In this document: piece by piece, positions 24,753 through 33,111 of the stretch
Position numbering within the stretch: the first letter of the stretch is position 1
Layout: every line of letters starts with the position of its first letter
Source of the DNA: a virus
Length of the DNA stretch: 56,592 nt
Direction: 5' to 3' (one strand)
Virus record (IMG/VR): IMGVR_UViG_3300035666_000025
Location: 1 to 56,592 of that record
The notes under the pieces: model-generated
Seen by the model: the letters and a program-made list of their open reading frames with translations, nothing else
Databases searched by the model: none
What the model was told of the DNA's origin: nothing
Made by a program: the position numbers and the translations under genes

Positions 24753-25204
24753 GTGGGCTTAACAGGCCAGTCTAAACCATTAAAATCCACAATCGTTGGC
24801 AAGTCACGCAAGGCTTGGCGATAGGCCGTCCATTCTGCTGGTACGGCTTGTCCTGCTTCCAAAAACTTAATGATGACCCAATCCGTTTCGGCCAAACGGA
24901 AGTTGCGCTCAATGCGCCACAAACGCCATTTCTCGGCAAGCTCCGCATCAAGTTCTTCTTGCGTTTTTGGTCGAGCCGTCAATGTCCAAACAACATGATC
25001 TTCTTTGATCTCGTATGATTCGGACTCCCAAACTTCAAAACGCGTATCCATCGACTCGGGCTTAACTGACACAACAGGATACCAGCCCGATTTAATTAGT
25101 GCATTTTTGTCAGCGGCCCAATTTTCCATGCTTACAGGTAAACGCCCCGCTCCCTGTATTACCTTACCATTCTCAACCTTAACCCACAGATCTAATCCTG
25201 CCAT
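24749..25204 (-). CDS. Tail-fibre assembly chaperone-like protein
   Basis: A 151-aa protein preceded by GAGGT at good spacing and overlapping the sulfotransferase gene by 26 bp. The C-terminal half has the tail-assembly-chaperone signature (WRIERNFRLAETDWVIIKFL, then AEWTAYRQALRDLPTIVD), where R-x-x-R-N...D-W and YRQALRD-P are diagnostic. A helical linker (KTQEELDAELAEKW) precedes it. Such proteins help fold or assemble tail fibres. Placement between two fibre/glycan genes suggests it serves the RCC1 or collagen-like fibre. Confidence 0.75.
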   Translation of the reverse strand: MAGLDLWVKVENGKVIQGAGRLPVSMENWAADKNALIKSGWYPVVSVKPESMDTRFEVWESESYEIKEDHVVWTLTARPKTQEELDAELAEKWRLWRIERNFRLAETDWVIIKFLEAGQAVPAEWTAYRQALRDLPTIVDFNGLDWPVKPT

Positions 25205-26954
25205 GATGCACCTCGTTCAAATAGTCGCCAAGTGCAACGCGCACCTGATCAAAAACTTCCGTCCAGCTTTCATATTTGGTCTGTCTGAACAATCGAACCG
25301 AATCGTACCAAGGTACACGATCTCCTGGTAGTGCCCAGAGATAATAAGGAAGGATAGGAATCACAACCCAAGTGGGCACGCCCATCGCAGCCGATAGATG
25401 CGCCACCGATGTGCAAGATGATATAACTAAATCACAGCTTGCGGCCACCTCTTGCGTGTCAAGCCATGAGTCAAGCTTTGATTCTGCAATCCACTCAGGG
25501 CGATGCTGTGAACCCTCATCACGCTGCAACGAGACAAACTCAACGTCATAACCGTTGACAGCATTAAAGAGCAACTCAGGCGAAAAATACTTGCGGTGAT
25601 CATACTCAAAGTTAGGGTTGCCCTGCCAGCGTAAGCCAATACGAAACTTGGTTCGTGGCGCTTGTGGCCGTGGGATATAAGCACGCCCCCACACATCTTT
25701 GTATTCAATACCCAAAGGTATAGGTGCCGACATTCCTGGCACCCAAGCATGATGGTAAACACCTGGAGCGGCTTCATGTACTGCCACTGCACGCACATTC
25801 GGTATGGTGGCAAAGAGCGTTACAAGCTCAGGCGAGCAAGCCACAATCACTTGGCATTTACGCGCTGTAATGTCTTGCACAAAGCGCATCTGATGGATCT
25901 GATCGCCTAAGCCACCTTCTAAGTAAAGCAGCACAATTTGATCCGATTGACCTTCCCAGATCGGCGTAGGCACTTGGGGCTTGGCATTACCAAAAACTTG
26001 CTCAATACGACCCCTTGCAAGCAATTGCATGCCCTCTTGGAGCCTGCCCTGCATCAGCACATACAAGCCTCGGTTATAGGCTGCACGATGGTTTTGTGGC
26101 TCAGTGCGCTCAAGCTGTTGAGCTATTTCCCAAGCCTTCTGGAAATCACCCCTGCGTCCTGCTTCGAGTTGCAGATCCAACGGCTGCTTGGGCATGGACT
26201 CTTGAGTCTCACCTAGCCAAAAGCGCGGCTGGTTGAACTCGTTATAACGATGACCCAAGACTTCTTGTGCGGTTTGTTTGTGCTGACGCTCAAGCTTAGG
26301 TTTAATGTCATGCAAGCCTGGAATGCCCCACACCTCATCGTCTTTCTCAGCAACAATCGAGCCTTCAATCTTCTCTAGGTTGTAGGCAAAAGGATCAAGC
26401 TCTAAGAAGTCATGGATGCGTTTGAGTTGCACCTCTGGATCAGCAAGCAGGTCTTCGTATTCAATCATGCAAAAGGACAGTGGATCTTCCAACATGCCTG
26501 CATGCAACGTCACATAGCCGGTTTTGACGACATTGATCAGGTGCGTTTCTGACAAGAACTTTTGCGTGTCTTCAGGCTTTACGACTCGCACAAAGGAGGC
26601 AATGCAGTCAGGTACATTTCTAACAGTGGCGATGATCTTAGGACGCTGCCCAAGCACCTTGGCCATCGTTTTCATGATGGGCGGTGCAGGCCAGCCACGA
26701 TTCTTATCGATGATGATGGGCTTTTGAATGGTCTCGTTTTTAGCCTGCATCAAACCACGAAGCATGCGGACCATATCATCGTCATTGCGGCCTTGAACGT
26801 GAATCGACTCATCACGCTCCCACTTCTCAGCCACAGCACCCATGATGCTAATTAGCCCTGATGTTGGCGTCACATGCACCAGAGGGTTTTGGTTCAGGAT
26901 CGCGGCAAGTACCGTTGATCCAGAGCGTGGTAAGCCAGATAGGAAATGCATCAT
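25179..26954 (-). CDS. Sulfotransferase-TPR-glycosyltransferase fusion
   Basis: A 591-aa, three-part protein. Residues 1-250 form a PAPS-dependent sulfotransferase: the 5'-phosphosulfate loop SGLPRSGST (6-14) and the 3'-phosphate site with Arg112 and Ser120 in VRNVPDCIAS. Residues about 258-325 are TPR-like helices (GDFQKAWEIAQQLE, AAYNRGLYVLMQGRLQEGMQ). Residues 338-585 form a GT-B domain (LLYLEGGLGDQIHQMRF; later CDLVISSCTSVAHLSAAMGVP) like GT9/GT41 enzymes. One chain could add a sugar and sulfate it. It is ATGA-coupled to the RCC1 fibre upstream. Both enzyme folds are well supported; the substrate is inference. Confidence 0.85.
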   Translation of the reverse strand: MMHFLSGLPRSGSTVLAAILNQNPLVHVTPTSGLISIMGAVAEKWERDESIHVQGRNDDDMVRMLRGLMQAKNETIQKPIIIDKNRGWPAPPIMKTMAKVLGQRPKIIATVRNVPDCIASFVRVVKPEDTQKFLSETHLINVVKTGYVTLHAGMLEDPLSFCMIEYEDLLADPEVQLKRIHDFLELDPFAYNLEKIEGSIVAEKDDEVWGIPGLHDIKPKLERQHKQTAQEVLGHRYNEFNQPRFWLGETQESMPKQPLDLQLEAGRRGDFQKAWEIAQQLERTEPQNHRAAYNRGLYVLMQGRLQEGMQLLARGRIEQVFGNAKPQVPTPIWEGQSDQIVLLYLEGGLGDQIHQMRFVQDITARKCQVIVACSPELVTLFATIPNVRAVAVHEAAPGVYHHAWVPGMSAPIPLGIEYKDVWGRAYIPRPQAPRTKFRIGLRWQGNPNFEYDHRKYFSPELLFNAVNGYDVEFVSLQRDEGSQHRPEWIAESKLDSWLDTQEVAASCDLVISSCTSVAHLSAAMGVPTWVVIPILPYYLWALPGDRVPWYDSVRLFRQTKYESWTEVFDQVRVALGDYLNEVHHGRIRSVG

Positions 26955-28732
26955 GCAGGACTTATCGTATTACTAATCGCAGCGAATCCACAGGTATTTG
27001 AGATTTGAAGAGGGGTAGCACTGCCCGTCACCGGACCCCAGGTTGTCAATGCTCCAACTTGTGATGGCGAAGACCTTGATACATAGTTATTCAGTCCTAA
27101 GTTTCCATTTCCATTTGCACCCCATGTCCATAAAGTTCCATTGGTTCGTAATGCAGCGCTTGCCGTGCTTCCTGCCGAACTAATCCACCAATCAGTTAAT
27201 GCACCTATTTGTTTTGGGGAAGTCAAATTGGAGCCATAACCATAGGTGTTATTTAACCCCAACTGCCCGTTTACATTCAGTCCCCAGCACCATAAGGTGC
27301 CATCAGTTTTAACGGCCAAACAATGATAACTACCAGGGCTTACTGTTCGCCAATCAGTTAAAGCGCCAATCTGTACTGGTGAAGAAGTATTATTGCCAGG
27401 GTTGCTCGCAACCATGCCGTAATTGTTACCAGTATTTCTCCCCCACGCCCAAAGCGTTCCGTCCGTTTTTATAGCGAAAACATTGGCACAGCCAGCTAGG
27501 GAATTATTCCTTGAGGTTCTAACAGAACTCCAAGTTGTTAATGCCCCTATTTGAACTGGTGATGAAACATTACCTGTATTGTTTGTGCCAAGAGCGCCAT
27601 AAGCATTAGATCCCCATCCCCATAACGTGCCGTTTGTTTTAATAGCAAAAGTATTGCCACGACTTGTTGTCACTTTACTCCAATCTGTACCTGACCCTAT
27701 TTGTACTGGAGAAGATCTATTTTGCGCCTGACCGTCACCAAGGCGTCCATGAGCACCACCTCCCCATGTCCATAAGGTGCCGTCCGTTTTAATTGCTGCG
27801 CTGCTGCCGTAGCCAACTGATATTTGTGACCAATTTGTTAATGAACCCACTTGAGTGGGGGAAGATACGGCTGTAGACGTTTGATTAAGTCCGAGCGCTC
27901 CTGAGAGAACATCTCCCCAAGCAAAAAGTTGCCCGGCGGTATTTATAGCAAGCGTAGGAACTGAGAAATTGCCTATGTCATACCAATTTGCCAATGACCC
28001 AATCTGTACGGGTGAATTTGTGCTTGTTGTGTTATTTAAGCCTAGCTGACCTACACCATTTGCACCAAATGCGTATAACCTTACTTCTGTCCCTCCGGGA
28101 ATTGTTGCCTCTACCCATCCACGCCATTTAGTACCACCGTCTGTGGTGAGCAGCGCAATGACCGTCACGCCGTTTGCGCCGGTAGCTAATGTTGGTGCTG
28201 TTTGTGCCGTAGAAGTCGTTGTGGCTGCATACTGCCCGCTCCAATACACTGAGTTTGGCCAAGCAATCGTATAAGCCGTGCCATCCGAGGCGTTCTTTAC
28301 TACGATCTGAATCAAAATCGGCGTGCCGCTTGCAGGCACGTTGGTAAAGGACAGCGTGGCAATGCTTGCTGCCATCGTCAGATCGATGACGTTGCCGCTG
28401 TTTAAGTTAATCGTTGTGGTGGCCGATGACGTTACCGCTTGGCGAGTGTTATTGGTGAGAGCGCCTGCAGTAACTGACCCGAAACTTAAAACACCGCCGC
28501 CATTTGTTGTCAAAAACTGGCCGCTCGTACCGTCCGCTGTTGGATATTTAAGCTCTGCAGGATTATTAAAGAAGCGCTTAACTGTACCCGACGCGTTCTC
28601 GAAGTACATACTCATATCGTTGTCAGCAATATTCAGCGCCACTTCGCCAGGCGACAGGTTCGCGTTACTTGGCAAAGCTCCTGATGTTGTGCTGCGATAA
28701 AGCTGAATGGGTGTGTAATTCGTTGCTGGCAT
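26951..28732 (-). CDS. Tail fibre/receptor-binding protein with seven RCC1 repeats
   Basis: A 593-aa protein. The N-terminal 90 residues are a virion-attachment type segment (YRSTTSGALPSNANLSPGE-VALNIAD, typical of fibre starts). A beta-rich linker follows. From about 215 to 590 there are seven repeats of the form L-(W/Y/F)-x-W/F-G...G-x-L-G...SP-x-Q-(I/V)-G-x-L-T-x-W, i.e. RCC1 repeats, enough for one closed seven-bladed propeller. Such a head could bind a receptor. The repeat region is visibly A+T-richer than neighbours, suggesting separate acquisition. The next gene overlaps by ATGA. Confidence 0.8.
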   Translation of the reverse strand: MPATNYTPIQLYRSTTSGALPSNANLSPGEVALNIADNDMSMYFENASGTVKRFFNNPAELKYPTADGTSGQFLTTNGGGVLSFGSVTAGALTNNTRQAVTSSATTTINLNSGNVIDLTMAASIATLSFTNVPASGTPILIQIVVKNASDGTAYTIAWPNSVYWSGQYAATTTSTAQTAPTLATGANGVTVIALLTTDGGTKWRGWVEATIPGGTEVRLYAFGANGVGQLGLNNTTSTNSPVQIGSLANWYDIGNFSVPTLAINTAGQLFAWGDVLSGALGLNQTSTAVSSPTQVGSLTNWSQISVGYGSSAAIKTDGTLWTWGGGAHGRLGDGQAQNRSSPVQIGSGTDWSKVTTSRGNTFAIKTNGTLWGWGSNAYGALGTNNTGNVSSPVQIGALTTWSSVRTSRNNSLAGCANVFAIKTDGTLWAWGRNTGNNYGMVASNPGNNTSSPVQIGALTDWRTVSPGSYHCLAVKTDGTLWCWGLNVNGQLGLNNTYGYGSNLTSPKQIGALTDWWISSAGSTASAALRTNGTLWTWGANGNGNLGLNNYVSRSSPSQVGALTTWGPVTGSATPLQISNTCGFAAISNTISPA

Positions 28733-28765
28733 GTCTATCTCCGCGAAACGGTGAGTTGCATCATT

Positions 28766-29224
28766 TTAAGCCGCCTTGTCTAAGTGCAAAAGCCCTTTTA
28801 GGGCTTCTAAAACGACTTCTGGCGCGACAAATTTGTTGGGGTCATGCTCATAGCACTCCCACCACAAAAACTGATTCTGAGCGAGATTGGCTCGGTCCTT
28901 GAGCAGGTTGATGTTCTCTGGGTGACCAAAGATCTGCGGGTCCGATACCGACCAAAGCACAATGCCTGGTTTGCCCTCATCCCACCCCAAGTGCTGCATG
29001 AAGCTATCGCACGCAATCCATGTCGTGCATTGCCTCACTAACTGGCGCAGCGCTTGAATGGGCAGGTTCTTGCGAAAGTCTGGCACGATTTGCTGCTCAC
29101 CCTCAACGCCCACCTGAATAACCGGATTAGGCAAGTGCGGGATCAGCGCCTCCCAAAACGGATAGTCCTTGGGATTGCGCTTGCCGTTATTAAGCTTCTT
29201 AGCAAAGGGCGCTATCAAAATCAT
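28766..29224 (-). CDS. C-terminal half of a GT9-like glycosyltransferase
   Basis: I chose ATG 29224, which overlaps the upstream TGA (ATGA), giving 152 aa. It starts with the middle strand of a GT-B fold (MILIAPFAKKLNNGKRNPKDY, WEALIPHLPNPVIQVGV). It continues with LRQLVRQCTTWIACDSFMQH, the heptosyltransferase-like nucleotide-sugar site, and GKPGIVLWSVSDPQIFGH. The matching N-terminal half is at the end of the upstream gene. The two products could assemble into one enzyme, or this may be a split, decaying gene. Confidence 0.7.
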   Translation of the reverse strand: MILIAPFAKKLNNGKRNPKDYPFWEALIPHLPNPVIQVGVEGEQQIVPDFRKNLPIQALRQLVRQCTTWIACDSFMQHLGWDEGKPGIVLWSVSDPQIFGHPENINLLKDRANLAQNQFLWWECYEHDPNKFVAPEVVLEALKGLLHLDKAA

Positions 29225-30189
29225 AGGTACATCTTCCTGTAAGCACCTTCCAAGCTTGTCTTCCACTTCCAGCGGTCCATCTTGGCATAGATGTTATACA
29301 TCTCGATGTCGCCAAATAAGTCTCTGGCCTCAGCAATCGACCTGCAGGGAAGGATCTCAGGATAGCAGCCAAACACCAACGGGTTCTTAATCTCAGGCAA
29401 GACATGCGTAAATACGATGTGATCGCCCATGCCGTTGTTGAGCACCACAATCGTGTGGTTCTTGTGCGCTAGCGTGTTGCGGAAGATCTGCTCGTCATGC
29501 GCAAACATCTCTTGCTTATCTTCCATGCGGATACCGCCAGACGGCGCTTTAAGGTGCCAGGTTACTGCGTTGGGCACGACCAACAAGTCATAGCCCTTTT
29601 GCTTTAAGCCAAAGCTGAAAAGCGTCTCTTCGCGGTGGGCGACTCGAGACAGACCTAAGTTGTAGTCATAAATCCCTGCGCGATACAGAAAGCTGCAATG
29701 CAAGTGGTCTACATGCTTGACCTTCTTGATGCGCTGCCATTGCGGATGTGGCTCGTGGTCAATCGCATCGATTTTGCCGGTAGGATTGGCTTCTTCAAAG
29801 TAGTGCGGTGGCATGAGCACTGAGCCACCCACACCGCCTACCATCGGGCCTGTATGCGCTAGCAAGACCTCAAGCACGTTTGGCTCAGGAATGGCGTCAT
29901 CATCCACGCGCCACACCCAATCAAAGCCCATGCAGTTGGCCATTTGATGATTGTGATGCTGGCCCTTCTTGCCGGCCCAGATCCACTCCCAAGCAATCTG
30001 CTTGGCATCCATCATCCAATACAAGTTCTTGTATATCGGATCGCTACGCAGGTCTTGATTCTCGTCGTTATCATCAAAGATCACGATCTTTTCTGGCTTG
30101 CGGGTTTGGTTCATAACCGCCTGCAAAGCCAAAGGCAGTGTCGTATGTGACCGCCCCCTGGTAGAGACTGAGCACAAAACGCTAGGCAT
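29221..30189 (-). CDS. GT2 glycosyltransferase fused to N-terminal half of a GT9-like domain
   Basis: I chose ATG 30189, which overlaps the upstream stop; the upstream TTG adds 4 aa. Residues 1-235 form a GT2 (GT-A) enzyme: SVLCSVSTRGR start, KIVIFDDNDEN, and a metal-binding DDD at 96-98 (WRVDDDAIPEP). From about 245 a GT9-like N-terminal lobe begins (TIVVLNNGMGDHIVFTHVLP) and the gene stops after about 80 residues of it. The rest of that lobe's fold lies in the next gene at an ATGA overlap. Translational coupling may let the halves pair. Confidence 0.75.
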   Translation of the reverse strand: MPSVLCSVSTRGRSHTTLPLALQAVMNQTRKPEKIVIFDDNDENQDLRSDPIYKNLYWMMDAKQIAWEWIWAGKKGQHHNHQMANCMGFDWVWRVDDDAIPEPNVLEVLLAHTGPMVGGVGGSVLMPPHYFEEANPTGKIDAIDHEPHPQWQRIKKVKHVDHLHCSFLYRAGIYDYNLGLSRVAHREETLFSFGLKQKGYDLLVVPNAVTWHLKAPSGGIRMEDKQEMFAHDEQIFRNTLAHKNHTIVVLNNGMGDHIVFTHVLPEIKNPLVFGCYPEILPCRSIAEARDLFGDIEMYNIYAKMDRWKWKTSLEGAYRKMYL

Positions 30190-31471
30190 GCCAGCGTCCA
30201 ATCAGCAAGTTGAGCCTGTTTTGATCGTCAATCGGCTTGGGCACGGCTGAGATATTGCCCTGCTCATCGATGTAGTTGAACTCAAAGCCAGGAAAGTGCG
30301 ACTCATTCAAACCATGCAATTTGTGATGCGGACCCCAAAAGCCTACTGGCTCATTCATGGGTACGGTAAAGAGTAAGGTCTTGCAGTGCTGCTTGAGCTT
30401 TTGCAAGACTTCCAGGCCGTTATCAAGGTGCTCAATGACCTCGAAAGCGATGATCGTGTCGTACTGCTGCAGGTCATACTTGTTGATATCGGCATGCACA
30501 AACTGCGCCTTGGCACTCCATCCCTGCTCCTTGGCCACGTCCACAATGATCGGATCGTAATCAAGGCCTGTGTATTCCACGCCTTCAGGCATGAACTGCA
30601 CGCCATAACCGCTTGAGCAGCCAAGCTCAAAGACGCTCTTGCCCCTCACATGCTGCGCTGCCCACTGATAGCGCGTCACTTCCCGCGGGAAGACCGGGTC
30701 ACCCTTCAGAAAAACAGCACGCTCCCAATAGTTGGATAAGCGCCAGCGATACCAGTCTGGGTTGAACTTCTTGGCAAGCTTGAGCGAGTTGCGCAGGAAC
30801 ACATCGTTGTAGTCAGGCACAAGCGATGTATCAAGCATCGTGCCCTCGCCCTTGTGATAGATCGGAAACGCGCCGGTAAACTGATTGCCGCTCCACTCCT
30901 TGGGCGAGCATTCATGCACCTCAAAGCCTGCCATTTCAGCCTGAATGCAGAATTCGGTATCTTCACCGCCGCCAATGCCGTATTCGGTATTTAATAACCC
31001 AATTCGGTTAAATACACTGCGCCTGATCATCACGCAGAAGAACACCGCAAAGTCACGGCCTGCAGGCTCTGATGGTCCCTTGATCACGCATGAAATGCCG
31101 CACTTCTCGTGATGCGCAAATGGCTGGTTGAGCATGTCTAGCCACTGGCTCTTATTCTGCGGCAGCAGGACTGTGTCGTTGTTGAGCAGCACGATGCGGT
31201 CTGTGCGCGTGGCTACAATCCCTGCATTGCATGCGCCTGAATAGCCTAGCGGCTGATCGCTCCAAACAACCTTGATGTGCTTATCAAAGCCAATGCTTGC
31301 AAAGCGAGCCGATAGCTCTTGCAGGTAAGCCTGTGTGCCGTCTGTGCAGCCGTTGGCCGAAATGACCAACTCAACATCGGCCATGTCGGTGAACTTGAAG
31401 ATGGACTCAAGACAAGGTTTGAGCAGATCCTCGCAGTGGTTGTAGGTCGGGATAACAATGCTGTAGCGCAT
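30182..31471 (-). CDS. GT2 glycosyltransferase-SAM methyltransferase fusion
   Basis: A 429-aa protein. Residues 1-250 form a GT2 enzyme: YSIVIPTYNHCED start, ELVISANGCTDGT, LLNNDTVLLP with NND at 97-99, then GGGEDTEFCIQAEMAG. Residues 262-425 form a class I SAM methyltransferase: VFELGCSSGYGVQF (motif I, about 280-293), YTGLDYDP, FVHADINKYD, and IIAFEVIEHLDNGLEVL. Sugar transfer and methylation on one chain suggests O-methylated glycan. Its start overlaps the collagen-like fibre stop (TAATG). The acceptor is unknown. Confidence 0.85.
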   Translation of the reverse strand: MRYSIVIPTYNHCEDLLKPCLESIFKFTDMADVELVISANGCTDGTQAYLQELSARFASIGFDKHIKVVWSDQPLGYSGACNAGIVATRTDRIVLLNNDTVLLPQNKSQWLDMLNQPFAHHEKCGISCVIKGPSEPAGRDFAVFFCVMIRRSVFNRIGLLNTEYGIGGGEDTEFCIQAEMAGFEVHECSPKEWSGNQFTGAFPIYHKGEGTMLDTSLVPDYNDVFLRNSLKLAKKFNPDWYRWRLSNYWERAVFLKGDPVFPREVTRYQWAAQHVRGKSVFELGCSSGYGVQFMPEGVEYTGLDYDPIIVDVAKEQGWSAKAQFVHADINKYDLQQYDTIIAFEVIEHLDNGLEVLQKLKQHCKTLLFTVPMNEPVGFWGPHHKLHGLNESHFPGFEFNYIDEQGNISAVPKPIDDQNRLNLLIGRWHA

Positions 31472-33108
31472 TAGAACGTACCGCCATCAATACCGCCTGT
31501 GATTGCATTTGTGCTGCCGTTAACTGACAAGCCCGCATCGACTAAGACAGCCTGGCTACCAGTGGTTGAGGCCGCGGCAAACAAGATAAAGCCCGCCGAT
31601 GTGCTTGCGGTTGTGGTGACGTTAGTCGGTGGCGCTCCTGAGAATCCACTGATACCTGATGCACCGCTAAAGCCAGACACGCCTGAGCCGCTGAATCCTG
31701 ACCGGCCCGAGAATCCAGAGAACCCTGAGATACCAGAAAAGCCGGAGATTCCACTAAAGCCCGAGATACCACTAAAACCAGAAATGCCCGAAAACCCTGA
31801 TCGTCCACTAAAGCCTGAGAACCCGGAAATTCCTGAGAAGCCAGAGATCCCAGAAAAGCCTGATGTACCAGAAAACCCGCTGATACCAGAGCCGGAAAAG
31901 CCAGAGATGCCCGAGCCAGAAAAACCAGAGATGCCACTAAATCCTGATATACCCGAGAAGCCAGAAATGCCCGAGAAGCCGGATATGCCACTGAACCCTG
32001 AGATACCGCTAAAGCCTGAGATGCCAGAGAATCCGCTGATGCCAGAGAACCCGCTGAATCCTGAATAGCCACTGATACCGCTTTGTGCTACGCCATCAAG
32101 GCCTGAGTAACCTGAGAATCCGCTAAAGCCTGACAGGCCTGAGTAGCCTGAAATGCCGCTGAATCCAGAGATACCGGAGAATCCCGAAATGCCTGAATAG
32201 CCACTAAATCCGCTAAAACCAGAGACGCCTGAGCCTGAAAAGCCAGAGGTGCCACTGTAGCCAGAGATGCCAGAAAAGCCTGATGTGCCGCTATAGCCTG
32301 AGATGCCACTGAATCCAGACGTGCCGCTAGCACCGGATATGCCAGAGCCTGAGAAGCCAGAAAAGCCAGAGTAACCCGACGTGCCACTGTAGCCCGATAG
32401 GCTTGTCCATGCGCCAGCAACAACACCTTCGTAGATTCCTAAATCCGTGTTGTAGCGGATCATCCCATTCTGCGGCGAGGAACGCTGTACTGTCGTGCCA
32501 GCAGGGATCTGCACTGACCCCGTGCCTGGTAACACCGGGTTATCGGCTATGCCTACTGTCGGGTTCGCAGCATCACCCGTGCCGTTGAGCACATCAATCT
32601 CATTGGTTGTGCCCTGTAGCGTTACTACCGCAATCGAATTGCCTGAAGTGCGTGCAATCAAGCCGGTGCCTGAAGACAGCGCCAGATCTAATACAAGACC
32701 TGACAGCAGCACTGTCGGGTTGCCTGCAATTCCATCGCCATCGGTAACGCTTAAACCTGTCGTTCCAGCTTGAATAGAGCGGTTTGTAAGCGTTGTGCCG
32801 TTAGTCTTGACCTGGATACCAGCCGACGAGTTTACGAGGCTTGCAGGCGCTCCTGCCAAGGCTATAGCCATGGTTGAGCCGGCACCGTTGTCGGTAACCG
32901 TAATGCCACCGCCCGTGGTCGTTAATTGCCTAGCATCGGTCAGCGTGCCCTCTGATGTGGCCGTGATAAAGCTGTAGTTAGTAACAGGCACCGCAGAAAT
33001 AGCGCCTGTAGTCGTTTGGACAGTTTGACCACCCTGAACGATAGGGACCAACTCTGAGCCAGTAAGTGCGCCTGCTGCTGGTAATTGGGTAATGGTTTGA
33101 TTAGCCAT
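31471..33108 (-). CDS. Collagen-like tail fibre protein
   Basis: A 545-aa protein. The N-terminus (QLPAAGALTGSELVPIVQGG) is a common fibre virion-anchor segment. Residues about 236-486 are near-perfect G-x-S triplets (G-F-S, G-I-S, G-Y-S, G-T-S), about 80 of them, with one short break near 340 (LDGVAQSG). Ser occupies position Y of almost every triplet, and Pro, which stabilises normal collagen, is almost absent. The C-terminal part is beta-rich and ends TGGIDGGTF, like the 453-aa fibre. Probably a trimeric stalk. Its stop overlaps the GT2-methyltransferase start. Confidence 0.85.
   Translation of the reverse strand: MANQTITQLPAAGALTGSELVPIVQGGQTVQTTTGAISAVPVTNYSFITATSEGTLTDARQLTTTGGGITVTDNGAGSTMAIALAGAPASLVNSSAGIQVKTNGTTLTNRSIQAGTTGLSVTDGDGIAGNPTVLLSGLVLDLALSSGTGLIARTSGNSIAVVTLQGTTNEIDVLNGTGDAANPTVGIADNPVLPGTGSVQIPAGTTVQRSSPQNGMIRYNTDLGIYEGVVAGAWTSLSGYSGTSGYSGFSGFSGSGISGASGTSGFSGISGYSGTSGFSGISGYSGTSGFSGSGVSGFSGFSGYSGISGFSGISGFSGISGYSGLSGFSGFSGYSGLDGVAQSGISGYSGFSGFSGISGFSGISGFSGISGFSGISGFSGISGFSGISGFSGISGFSGSGISGFSGSGISGFSGTSGFSGISGFSGISGFSGFSGRSGFSGISGFSGISGFSGISGFSGISGFSGFSGRSGFSGSGVSGFSGASGISGFSGAPPTNVTTTASTSAGFILFAAASTTGSQAVLVDAGLSVNGSTNAITGGIDGGTF
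31640..32400 (-). repeat. Long 9-bp-periodic repeat encoding Gly-X-Ser
   Basis: About 760 bp of near-tandem units, with (on the minus strand) GG-x-x-x-x-TC(T/A/C) patterns, encode the G-x-S triplets. Synonymous changes between units show the array is old enough to have diverged, while block-wise similarity suggests expansion and contraction by recombination. Such an array can change fibre length rapidly. Confidence 0.75.
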
Positions 33109-33111
33109 TCA

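Noticed and set aside
31499-32068. Plus-strand Pro/Glu repeat frame (189 aa)
   Set aside because: It is the reverse reading of the Gly-X-Ser repeat of the fibre gene.
31640-32400. Possible CRISPR-like array
   Set aside because: The periodicity is 9 bp coding repeat with no constant repeat and variable spacer; no cas genes occur.
31542-32426. Alternative minus-strand frames of Ala/Ser/Leu repeats
   Set aside because: These are frame-shifted readings of the same collagen-like DNA repeat; they lack starts in context.
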